64,000 nt of DNA from Isoetes taiwanensis (taxonomy: Eukaryota; Streptophyta; Lycopodiopsida; Isoetales; Isoetaceae), in NCBI GenBank assembly GCA_021234155.1, contig JAJEKV010000190.1, positions 54,044-118,043 on the forward strand, read 5' to 3'. Shown piece after piece: positions 35,756-45,059 of this stretch (the first letter of the stretch is position 1; each line of letters opens with the position of its first letter). Below the pieces are notes generated by a model. That model did not search any database, was not told the origin of the DNA, and worked only from the letters and a program-made list of their open reading frames with translations. A program made the position numbers and the translations under genes.

Positions 35756-37392
35756 TGTGACGCTTCCAGACGCGATACGGTCCCGTGACGATAATCGCAT
35801 CGCCACACGCCGCATTACGCACCCCGACCGACGGTAATGTACCGACGCAGCCAAGGGGTAGCCCCTAGGGGCAACTTGCTAAGAATGTGCATTAGTATTA
35901 ATGTGCACATTTACCAATGTACACATTAATGTGGGCACACATTTCCATGTGGACACTTCATGCCAAGTGGGCCATACCCAAGTGTGCAATTAATGTGCAC
36001 ATTTACCAATGTAATGTGGGCACACATTTCCATGTGGGCACATTTTGCCACCTAGCCATTAAAGGCAGTATCCATTCCCACTATCCCACATGCCTAAAGG
36101 GGATAATTGGAAACCCTAGCCAACCCCATGTCTATTTAAGGAGGGAAACCCTAACTTACCCATTTTTCGCTTTCTAGGGTTTAGAGCTCGCTTTGGCTGC
36201 CTCAAGAGCTAAAACCACCTCCCACTCTCCCGAGAAATTGCACCGCTAGTTTCCCCGATTCGAAAGTGTTTCAAAGAGGGATGGTCAACTCCAGTCGAGG
36301 AGCCACTAAGGATCAGTATTTGGTTAATTAAATAGTCTAAACCTTATTTCACCATAGAATCAGAGGTTTAGCCTATTAAATTGCCCATAGCAGCCTTCTA
36401 GATCTCGAGATACTAGCCTCTAACTAAAGAACCTAACTCTATGATATAGATTAGATATAGTTCTTCGCTTCTTCCGGGATATATATGGATGATGTATCTC
36501 TATGAACTCCTTGTATTGGGAAGGGGGTAGAGACCCTCAAGCTTGGTAGTAGATGCTCCTAGATTAGCCTCTCTAGCACACTATAGATTCGCCCCGGTGG
36601 GCAAGAACCACACCTGGGTTGGGGTGAAGGGGCCGACCGCTAAGAAGGAGGTTCATGTTCCGACTTTGAACCATCCCTCTCCGTGTGTAAGGCCTACCAG
36701 GGATCATAGTGACTAGGTCTAATGGCCTACCACCGAAAGTGTGGGTAGGGCATGGACTCGACACCGAAGTGGTGTACACTTTCCGCTGGTTCACCAGATA
36801 CCCGCAAAGGGGTCTCTAGTCACCTTGAGCCGCATGCATCTCTCGAGGGATCGATCCCTTCCTGCCCCATCGGAACTGGGAGGATGAGACCCAGGAATAG
36901 CCCCTTTGGCTATGCATTCGGCGGGCTACAGTCAGGTCCCGACACTTTTCAGCCTTACTCGCAAAGTGTGCACAAGAGGGGCGGATGGAGGGACAACCCT
37001 ATGCCATGTTCATATGCCGCCTAAATCCATTGCCATGAATTCTCGTCAAGAATGAACTCGAGACCCAAGCCAGCCACCATCCCTCGAAGTCCGAAGTCTT
37101 GGGTAGGACTCCCCATATGTATTGTGCTCACCTTGTTTATGCAGATGTGATGGACCACCCTTTGAGGTGGTTATGTGCTTATGTTATATACTGACATGTA
37201 TGTTTACGCTTCCGCAGCTAGGTAGGCCCCCGAGGGAGCGGGTAAAATGACCCCTTCACTCTTCCCACCGAACCCGGCCATGGTTGCAAAGTGTCATGTG
37301 GAGGGCCCCGGTGACGGGCATGGAGCCGGTATGGGGATGAACTCGGTTGTATACCTCGGAGTGCACCGTGATATGCAGTAGGGGACGCCACA
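35756..37392 (+). mobile_element. 5' LTR of element B (shared with the upstream partial copy)
   Basis: TGTGACGC...GGGGACGCCACA. The U3 part has two long sub-repeats (35891-36050) built on AATGTGCACATTTACCAATG and ACATTTCCATGTGG. A TATA-like TCTATTTAAG lies at 36131-36140, and a plant telo-box AAACCCTAA at 36146-36154. A block at about 36961-37000 is shared with LTR family A and the LTR at 51866. Confidence 0.9.
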
Positions 37393-37394
37393 AA

Positions 37395-37410
37395 GGTATC
37401 GTGAGCAATG
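37395..37410 (+). other. Primer-binding site of element B
   Basis: GGTATCGTGAGCAATG two bases after the LTR end resembles the initiator Met-tRNA complement TGGTATCAGAGC. The following TTCTTGGTGACCAAGA is also conserved in element A. Confidence 0.7.
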
Positions 37411-37599
37411 TTCTTGGTGACCAAGAGCAAAGCACCCACCATGTTCCCAAGAGCACTAACTTGATAGGGCCCTTAAAACCCTCGAAAAGTGGGAAAAATT
37501 TTTCTCATTTTTGTAGTAGATGCTAAGCTAGTAACAGTTAGAAGTGACTGAAAACATAAAAAGACTGAAATTGGTGAGCCAACTTCCAAAGTAGGAATT

Positions 37600-37863
37600 C
37601 ACACGTCACTGCCGTGACGTAAAATGAGATTCTCATTTTCGGCCAAGGGCGAACGCAGAGACATTCAAATTTGAAACATACAAAAAGTCATAAATTACGT
37701 AAAAGTAACTTGATAATTCTAATTATGAGTTAAGAATTAGTAAAATTAGCATGTTATATGTGTAGAAAGCATAAAATATAGCAAGAGGGTTCACATGTTC
37801 TTCACACCTCGCCTGTGAAGCAGAAATGAGCTTTTCATTATCTATTCAAGCAACGTGAGACCA
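37600..37863 (+). repeat. Hairpin leader cassette 1 of element B
   Basis: Two stem-loop repeats, at 37600-37663 and 37802-37863. The first holds AAAATGAGATTCTCATTTT, a 9+1+9 palindrome. The second has CAGAAATGAGCTTTTCATTA. Both resemble the pair at 39428-39693 in sequence and order. Confidence 0.75.
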
Positions 37864-37938
37864 TGTTTAAATTTAGGTGTTTTAGATGTTTTAGGCAACC
37901 CAAAAGGTAGTTTGAAGTTTGACCTAAAAATCGACCCC

Positions 37939-37946
37939 TATAAATA
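37939..37946 (+). promoter_or_regulatory. TATA box before the H3-like ORF
   Basis: TATAAATA lies 112 bases before the ATG at 38051, followed by a C/T-rich leader containing AAGGCGATCTT. The same layout recurs at 39875 before ORF2. Confidence 0.6.
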
Positions 37947-38050
37947 GACCTCCTCGACCCCTCATTTTTCGCTGCATCCTGCTTAGAAAAATCTGCTTCC
38001 TTTGCCAAGGCGATCTTCCGCGATAGCTCGGACGGGCGAATCGGCCAAAC

Positions 38051-39298
38051 ATGGCCCGCGACAAAGCGCACCGCCGTAAAGCCTCACGACGCGATCCTAG
38101 CCAAAGGACCCCGGCCTGATTCAGAGGATATTGCAAGAACGCCTTTTCTGGCAAGGCGAATCTTCTTCCAGCGAGGAGGAGGAATCGGACCGGAGCGACC
38201 AAACGGAGGTCATAGAGGAGGAGCGGCCAGACATTATATGGAGCAAATTCTCGAGGAGATCGCAGAGGAGGAGAGGAGAAGCAGGGAGCAACGGGAACAG
38301 ATAGGGCAGCCGACAGTCGAGGAGCAACTCGAGGCTTGGGCCCGTCTGCAGGAGGAGGAGGAGAGAGGGAGGCAGCGGCAGCCGCGGCTTAGCCCTGCCG
38401 AAGAAGCAGACCTCGCGGCCTTCATCAGTAAGTATGAAGACAAGGAGCCACGAGCAGAGGACTAAGAACCGAAGACGCACTCCAACCACAAATGGCGGGT
38501 CAAGAAGAGGAAGGCCAAGAGCATCAAGGCGGGCGCGTAAGAGTCGTTATTGGTAAGCCAGCTGGTCCCGTGATCAATGAACCATCAGGCGAGCAAACCC
38601 CACCTTCTACCGACGACTCGGACGAAGATTACGTCCCCAACACTGAGGGGGCAAGTTCCTCGAAACCCCCAATCGCAGAGAAGGAGGTACCGGAGCCGGT
38701 GGTACCTGATGAGCAGCAGCCTGGACAGCCGCAGAAGCCCCCACCTTTCCCGACGTGGGATAGGGTTAAAGCCCCGCGGCCACAACGGAGGTATACGCGG
38801 ATAGACCCGGCCAAGGTCTATCAAGAAGATTAAGGAGCACAATGCCTATATGGCTGGCGGGGAGGCATACAATGCTTATTACCGCTAAAGACAGTGGTAA
38901 CGGACAATTGAAGGCGGACACCCGACGAGGAGTCAGACCCTGAAACCGCCACCACCAAAGCCCAAGCCTCCCAGAGCACCAGGGAAGAAGCGGACCAAGA
39001 GCAAGCAGAAGGAGCAGAGGGCCCTCAAGGAAATCCGGCACTTCCGCAGAAGTTACGGACTCTTGATCCCTGCACCGCTTTCAACGCTTTGGTCCGAGAA
39101 GTCATGCAGAGTACAACACCTTACACGCGGGTGACCGATGAGATGTTGCCGTGGTTCACAGGAAGCGCAGAGGCTAAAATAGTGCAGATTTTGAAGATTC
39201 AACGCCCGCACCGCGGCACGCCAAGAGGGTCACGCCATGAGGCAGATATATTTTTAGCCGCATTACACATCAAGGAGAACGCCTTTGAACTTTTGTAA
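38051..39298 (+). pseudogene. Histone H3-like ORF of element B (H3 tail, acidic linker, H3 fold)
   Basis: Starts MARDKAHRRKASRR, like the H3 tail MARTKQTARKS. A linker of about 290 codons follows, first acidic (38160-38465, many E with a LAAFISKYE stretch), then proline-rich (38492-38833). The C-terminal part is an H3 fold in several frames: RALKEIRHFRRSYGLLI (39018-39068; alphaN, H3 ALREIRRYQKSTELLI); FNALVREVMQ (from 39080; alpha1, H3 FQRLVREIAQ); AEAKIV (alpha2, H3 AEAYLV); FEDS then HAKRVT (39217-39234; loop 2). It ends ADIFLAA and HIKEN (alpha3, H3 DIQLARRIRGE). The stretch after LVREVMQ to AEAKIV is 25 residues, as in canonical H3, without the loop-1 insert usual in CENH3. At least three frameshifts separate the pieces. 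The acidic linker is histone-chaperone-like in composition only. Confidence 0.85.
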
Positions 39299-39427
39299 AT
39301 AATGAAAATTTTGTTAATATAAGGAATTTTTGTGTAAATAATGAGTCCAATCTTGTTTAATTAAGTTAAGATATCGATTTCGATTTTATTTTGGTTAAAT
39401 TGGAGTTTTGAGCAAAATTGAGACGAT

Positions 39428-39693
39428 GTCTCACACGTCGCCACAGACGTAAAAATGAGATTCTCATTTTCGGCCGGGCAACGCGGTGAGACCATGCCCA
39501 AAATGCCCAAAACCGCCTCCAAATCGACTAAATAAGGGGTCAATTCTGCCTAACTCGGGCGAAGTTTAGTAGAATTACAGCCTTAGATTATCCAAATTGA
39601 TTAAGTTTAGCCATTTAGAACTCCATAGTCTCACACGCCGCCACCAGACAGAAATGAGCTTTTCATTATCTGGCCCGGCGCAACGCAGAGACC
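39428..39693 (+). repeat. Hairpin leader cassette 2 of element B
   Basis: Two stem-loops. At 39428-39493, outer arms GTCTCAC / GTGAGAC enclose the palindrome AAAATGAGATTCTCATTTT. At 39627-39693, outer arms GTCTC / GAGAC enclose CCAGA...TCTGG and AAATGA...TCATT. The inner sequences differ but pairing is kept. It duplicates the pair at 37600-37863. Confidence 0.8.
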
Positions 39694-39874
39694 TCCTCGC
39701 CCATTTTCTTCACCAAATGATCTCCAAATTGTTGCAATAGGTTCATTAGTCCATCTTAGCATGCTCAAACCCTAGAAGTAGTCTTCAAACCCCCAATTGC
39801 ACCCTTTAATAGATCGTAATCACCCAATCTCAGTAAAGTCTAGGTCATCCAAAAATTAGGGTTTTTCCCTTTTC

Positions 39875-39882
39875 TATAAATA
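39875..39882 (+). promoter_or_regulatory. TATA box before ORF2 of element B
   Basis: TATAAATA followed by GGTCCCCC and a leader with TTAGGCGATCTTT, 123 bases before ATG at 39998. Matches the cassette before the H3-like ORF and the one in element A at 28977. Confidence 0.65.
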
Positions 39883-39997
39883 GGTCCCCCATTTCTCATT
39901 TAGCACCCTGCAAGTTTGCTCTCCACTGCTTAGGCGATCTTTCAGCTCCCTGAGGTGCTTCTGCATCCGCTTGATATTCCCTTCTTCGCTAGATCAA

Positions 39998-41450
39998 TGG
40001 CCACCGCCGACTTCAGCGATGGTACAAATAGCCAAAGGCCCATGTCGCCGAGGCGGATGTCAACGACATCTTCCAAGTCTTTGGGAAAGAAATTGATATC
40101 CAAGTTACGCTAAATGCAACCCCAAAGATATAGGCAAGTGTTAGCAGAGTTTCAAGCTAGGGTAGGACCCTCCCTTGTTCAGTTCCCCCTGCATAGGATA
40201 TTTCGCTCCCTCCATCCCTTCATGTACTTTGGGCTATGTCCCCAACATCGCCAAGTACTTAACTAACAAGGCGCAGAGGGTTACCAGACTACATGGTCCC
40301 GACAGCCAACAGACCAAGTAGTTCTCTTACACCGCCGCTTTAGCTATTTTCCTATCCCACCGCGTTCCGAAACCCAATGGGGCAACCCCTATCCCTCCGA
40401 TGGAGGCGGACCCCATAGCAGTCCAAGCCGAAGAGCGATGCTTTTGGCAAGACAAAGAAGAGCAAGAAGGAAGGGAAGAAGAAGAGGAGTCTGGACGCAT
40501 CTAAGAGTACACCGAGCTAGACTCGAAGAGGAACGGCGACATAGCGTAATAGGAGCTGGTCAACTTCGAAAGCGAGCCGCGCATCTATCGTAGTTGTTCT
40601 CCCACTTGGGCTAGGCATCACAAGCCTAGCCCCTATCATCATCAACGAGAGGAGTATCTACTCCTCACCACATCCGTAACCTCCCCGAATGTAGGGAGAG
40701 GGAGTCCGATTGATGAACTGCTTCCACCAACCGCGGCAGACCGACATGGACGACTTCATCGCCCCGGGGAGTCTCGACTTCCCGCCTCAAGTCGTGGAAG
40801 CCGACACCTACTTAGGGAAAGCGACTTCCGGCATCCAAGCATACAAGAAAGATAAGGCGTGCTATGGAGACCAGAGACCGCCATCCGAAGAAGAGTTCCT
40901 CGCCATCCGTGAATGGATGGGGATCAAAGGCAAGACCACTAGCATCCCGATGCCGAGTCCTCGACACCACCTCCCCGCAAGAGGAGAGAAGAATCGACCA
41001 GCGTAGTCGACTCCACAATCAAGATTACCGAGCTCACCGAGATAGAGGTCGCATTTAATATGCATAGCATAGAGCAGAGGCCAAACAAGTGGGGAATCAT
41101 CCATGACCCACAACGACAAAGTCACCGAGGTACTACCGCCATCGCCGCTAGACGGAGAATAGCGTGGTACACCGCAAATTCAGCCCTAGGGGTGAGGAAG
41201 GAGTGTTCATGCCGATTGCACTCTCGCTTCTAAGCAGCACACCCGAATAGCCGCAAATGTCGACTATCCCAGAGAGCAATGGCACTTGACCTTCTTCGAC
41301 TTCATACCCCATCGACGCCAAAGAGATTAGCTGCGGTCGCGCCCTCACATCCGACCGCAGAGTGGAAGACTTGGCGCAGAGCCTTGCCTGCGCTCGCCAA
41401 GCCGCCTTCGTGAACTCATTCGGTGGGAACGGCCCAAGTTAAGAAGTTCC
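39998..41450 (+). pseudogene. ORF2 of element B, unrecognised protein
   Basis: Begins ATGGCC with ADFSDGTNSQ and continues through frameshifts. Coding-like stretches: DVNDIFQVFGKEIDIQVTLN (about 40050-40110); GYVPNIAKYLTNKAQRVTRL (about 40230-40290); an E-rich run near 40440-40500. Then MDDFIAPGSLDFPPQVVEAD (from about 40746), PPSEEEFLAIREWMGIKGK (about 40880-40935), STIKITELTEIEVAFNMHS (about 41010-41070) and REQWHLTFFDFIPH (about 41265-41310). I match no known family. It has its own TATA/leader cassette. It could be an extra structural or regulatory protein like the unknown ORFs before gag in some giant Ty3 elements. Confidence 0.45.
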
Positions 41451-41689
41451 TTGAGGATAACCCATCTTACCGGCGATTTCAAGATTAGTTAGACTCTTGA
41501 TCCCGGAGACTTTTTGTACCAAAATATTATATAATATAAATATAATTTCTTGTTGCACTTCAAATGCTTTGTTGATGTAATTTGTGTCCCCAACTATACC
41601 AACAAACATAATAATGCAAGAGAACAAGCTAAAACTAACTATATAGCCATGAACTACTTGTGTATGCAGCTAGAGGCCTAGGCTCAGGG

Positions 41690-42940
41690 GAACGACAATG
41701 CCGAGACCATATGGAAGAACAGAGTCCACCCAGGCCACCCCCAGCAAGGAACCTGTTCGAGGAATTTGGACCCATAACCCCATAAGAGGAAATATCACAT
41801 ATGAGAACGGACTTGGAGCAGATAAAGGCTTTGCTGGCCGCACAAGCAGGAGCGGGGTCGGTGGGCAACGCTCAGTTGCCTCAAGCATCAGCTCGGAAAA
41901 CGGGAAGGGACAAGAAGAGGAGCAAGAGAAGGAGGTCCTCCAGCTCGGAATCCTCCGACTCAAGTTCAGATTCAGACTCCGACTCCGAGGAAGACGAAGA
42001 GCAGACCCAGGACCGAACAGATGGAAGGCAGAGGAACACTGCAGATGCAAGGCGGAGGGACGCCATAGAGGGACGACAAAGGGACACCAGGGCCTCTGAC
42101 TACCAGAAGAAGGTAGATTCTCGCGACCGGCAATGTATGGAAGGTCTCTGAATCGAACAGCCTTCTGGGAGAACAGTCGATTAGAAGCAGAGGCATGGCT
42201 GGACGAAATGAGTGAGTACGGCAATGCTTATGGCATGAAGGATAAAGACAAAGGCAGAGTGGCAACAGCCAACTTGAAAGGAGCCGCACGGATTTGGTGG
42301 AAGGGTTATGCAAAGGCACATGGCTTAAGCAGGGATGCTTGTAAGTTCAGAAAGTTTGCTAAAGCCTTCAAGCCATTACGTCCCCAAGGGAGCACAAGTC
42401 CAAAGATGATGCAAAAGAAGTTCTACAAAGTTGCAACAGGGAAACAAATCAGTCCGAAATACACAGAGGAATTCATGAGGCTAAGACTTTATGTGCCAAA
42501 GGGCTTAAAAACATGCGGTAGAGAGCTACATTGAGGGCCTCTAATGAGGAGATCCGCAAGCTTGTAAGGGCAATAAATCCTAAGACAAGATCGTGGCAGA
42601 GTCCAAGGCAATAAGCTTGCAAGGAACAGACCTCGTAATAGCGGGCGAGGCAGCAAAGATTACCGTGATAAAGGCAAGGCAACAGGGAGTTATAGCCCTA
42701 GGGCAAACCACCCAGTCCAAATTAGAGCCCCATATGGTGGCAAACTGTGGGAACAAAGCAGAGAAGAAGCAGTGTCCTTCAAGGACAAGCTGTGAGGGGT
42801 CAAACTACTCCAAAGAAGTGCGATCCTTTTTGCAGCTATGCCCAAGGAAAAGAGACAGAGTGCATAGAAAAAGCAGCTTTTGCTTCGTGTGCTTCCAACC
42901 AAAGCATAGGACAAAATAACTGCCCCTTACGCCATGAGTG
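41690..42940 (+). pseudogene. Element B Gag: SR-rich arm, capsid, zinc knuckle
   Basis: 41801-42151 holds a basic then S/D/E-rich arm (KKRSKRRRSSSSESSDSSS). 42133-42534 is capsid-like: NRTAFWENSRLEAEAWLDEM, YGMKDKDKGRVATANLKGAA, RIWWKGYAKAHG, then FAKAFKPLRPQG and EEFMRLR, the Retrotrans_gag pattern. A CX2CX4HX4C knuckle (CFVCFQPKHRTK, then C after a one-base shift) is at about 42880-42925. Gag binds RNA and forms the particle. Two or three frameshifts; the arm composition resembles RS domains of splicing factors. Confidence 0.8.
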
Positions 42941-43015
42941 CAAAGACTAGGAGTTGGGAGATTGGGACACTCATTCGACGACGACGGGCGAGGAAGGCGA
43001 CTACATCTGTGGTGA

Positions 43016-43615
43016 GTGTCACATCTTGCCGCAATAGATACAGAAAAGCAGAGAGCCAAGATAAAAGTAATTTCCACGAGAGGGAAGGCCAAGACCAAGT
43101 CCTTCATAGTCTTGATAGACTCAGGAAGTAGCCATAACTTTGCATCCCCCAGAATGGTTCAAATGTTGAAGTTGAAACCACTAAAGTCAAAGCCAAGGCC
43201 CGTTATCTTAGCAAGTGGAGCAATAAGGCAGACGGCAGGCAAGAGAATTAACTTCGACATCGGCTTGCCAGGGATTAATATCCAGATGGGGGCAGAAGTA
43301 ATGGGCATTGTCAAGTATGACCTGATCATAGGAATGGAGTATCTTGGGCCAGCAGGAGCCATTATTGATTGTGGAAAGCGGAAGGTGACTTTCCCAACAC
43401 CCGACGGCAAGATCATTGAGATCACAGGTAAAGAAGTTGTTCCCATCATGCAGTGTATGTCTTCTAAACGGCTGCTCAAGTGCATCAAGAGCGAGCAGGT
43501 AGCATACATCTTCAAGCTTGAGATTGATGAACCAGAGTCAGGAGAAAGCAAAGAAGACAAGGTGCTCAGCAAGTTGTCGAAGCAAATAGCTAAGCTGATC
43601 ACGGAGTTCCAATGA
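43016..43615 (+). pseudogene. Element B retroviral-type aspartic protease
   Basis: A 199-codon open stretch with the active site VLIDSGSSHNF (Asp at residue 35), a flap-like region, then LIIGMEYLGPAGAIIDCGKR, matching the second conserved motif of Ty3 proteases. It releases mature Gag and Pol proteins. The frame is intact across the domain and in the usual place between zinc knuckle and RT. In the intact element it would be part of the pol polyprotein, so the internal Met is not a true start. Confidence 0.88.
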
Positions 43616-43689
43616 TCTCTTTCCGTGATGAGATCAAACAGCCTTCCTCCTTATGGGGAGTCGAAAGTGAGATAGCACTCGAACCGAAC

Positions 43690-44400
43690 GGTTTACAAGT
43701 AAGGCTCCATACAATGACGACGACGCCAGGAGCTGACGGAGCTAAAGAAGCAATTGCAGGAGTTGCTCGACCTAGGCTTCATTAGACCTAGCGTCTCGCC
43801 GTTCGGAGCGCCCATCCTGTTTGTTAAGAAGAAGGATGGCAGTTTAAGGATGTGCATAGACTATAGGCGCTGAACAAGCACACCATTAAGAATAAGTATG
43901 CGCCCCCCGTGCATCGATGATTTGATGGATCAGCTCCAAGGTGCAAAGGTCTTCCAAAAATCGACTTAAAGTCGCTATCATCGATCGATAAAGGAAGAAG
44001 ATATCCACAAGACCGCCTTCAACGCGTATGGGGCATTATGAGTTCACTGGATGCCTTCGCTTATCGAATGCCCCCGCTGACGCTCATGAGGCTCATCAAC
44101 CATACATCTTCGTGGAGTTCTTAGACACCTTTGTGATTGTATTCTTTGATGACATTTTGGTATATAGCATCCCTTTGAAGAGCACGCATAACACTTAAGG
44201 AGAGTGCTAGAGAAGTTGAGGAGGCACCAGCTTGTACGCCAAGTTGTCGGGCGTCACTTCGCAAAGGGAAGGTGGAATACCCGGGTCATGTGATCTCAAA
44301 GAGAAAGGAATCCTCGACGATCCTCGCCAAGATTGAAGCCGCTATTCAAAGGGTCGGCCAAGAATGTGCATGAAGTCGGGTTTTCTACTAGCAGGTACTA
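43690..44400 (+). pseudogene. Element B reverse transcriptase
   Basis: [20 protein letters not shown] and [15 protein letters not shown] mark the fingers; NKHTIKNKYA, IDDLMDQLQGAKVF and EEDIHKTAFN follow. The palm motif FFDDILVYS at 44142-44168 keeps both catalytic Asp. Then HLRRVLEKL-type and GHVIS-type connection pieces. It copies element RNA to DNA. A few-base loss after CIDYR and several other shifts break the frame. Confidence 0.85.
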
Positions 44401-44539
44401 CAGAAGTTCAGAAAAGAACTTTGTTAAGATAGCGCCCCGCTAATGTAATTTGACGAGGGCGGAGAAGGTGAAAGATTGGGCGCAGCATTGGCACAAGAAA
44501 GCCCAAGTGTGGTTTGAATTGTTGAAGGAAGCTTTAACA

Positions 44540-44960
44540 ACAGCCCCAAATTCCCAACCCCCGCTGACCCGCAGAAAGATAAGCTTGTAGCGATAGACGC
44601 GAAAAAGATAGCTACAAAAAGCAAAGGCTCATGCAAGAAGAGCGGTGGTAGCGCATGATTCCGTGAAGATGAACGACGCCGAACGCTGCCACCCCACCCA
44701 CGATCAGGAATTGCTTGCGTTGTCGTGGCATTAAGAATTTGAGGCACTATCTTTTGGGAAGGAAGTTCCAACTTGATACGTACCATCGAGCCTCCAAAGA
44801 TATATTCACGCAACCACACCTCAACCCGAGGCGAGAAGGTGGATGGAGTTCCTTGAAGAGTATGACTTTGATATAGTCTACAAGCCGTGGAAGCTCATCG
44901 TGGTAGCGGATGCGCTTTCAAGGCATCCCCGACAACTAGAGTGCATTGTAATGCAATTTC
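44540..44960 (+). pseudogene. Element B RNase H
   Basis: Fragments of the Ty3 RNase [59 protein letters not shown] and VVADALSRHP. It removes RNA from the RNA-DNA hybrid. Frame shifts separate the pieces; order and spacing are those of chromoviruses. Confidence 0.8.
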
Positions 44961-45059
44961 GACGCCTCCAAATACTTTGGTAAGAAGATTGAAGAGTCCT
45001 TGCCAACGGACGTGGATTTCAAGGAAGTATGGGCAAGCCTCTAGGGAGGCTAGAAATGT

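Noticed and set aside
38051..39298. Reading the H3-like ORF as CENH3
   Set aside because: Loop 1 has canonical H3 length in B, and A has MPKDI and TKQTARK as in canonical H3. A CENH3 origin is possible but not supported by the visible motifs.
43159..43602. Minus-strand frame of 147 codons
   Set aside because: Antisense to the protease of element B.
44424..44819. Minus-strand frame of 131 codons
   Set aside because: Antisense to RNase H of element B.
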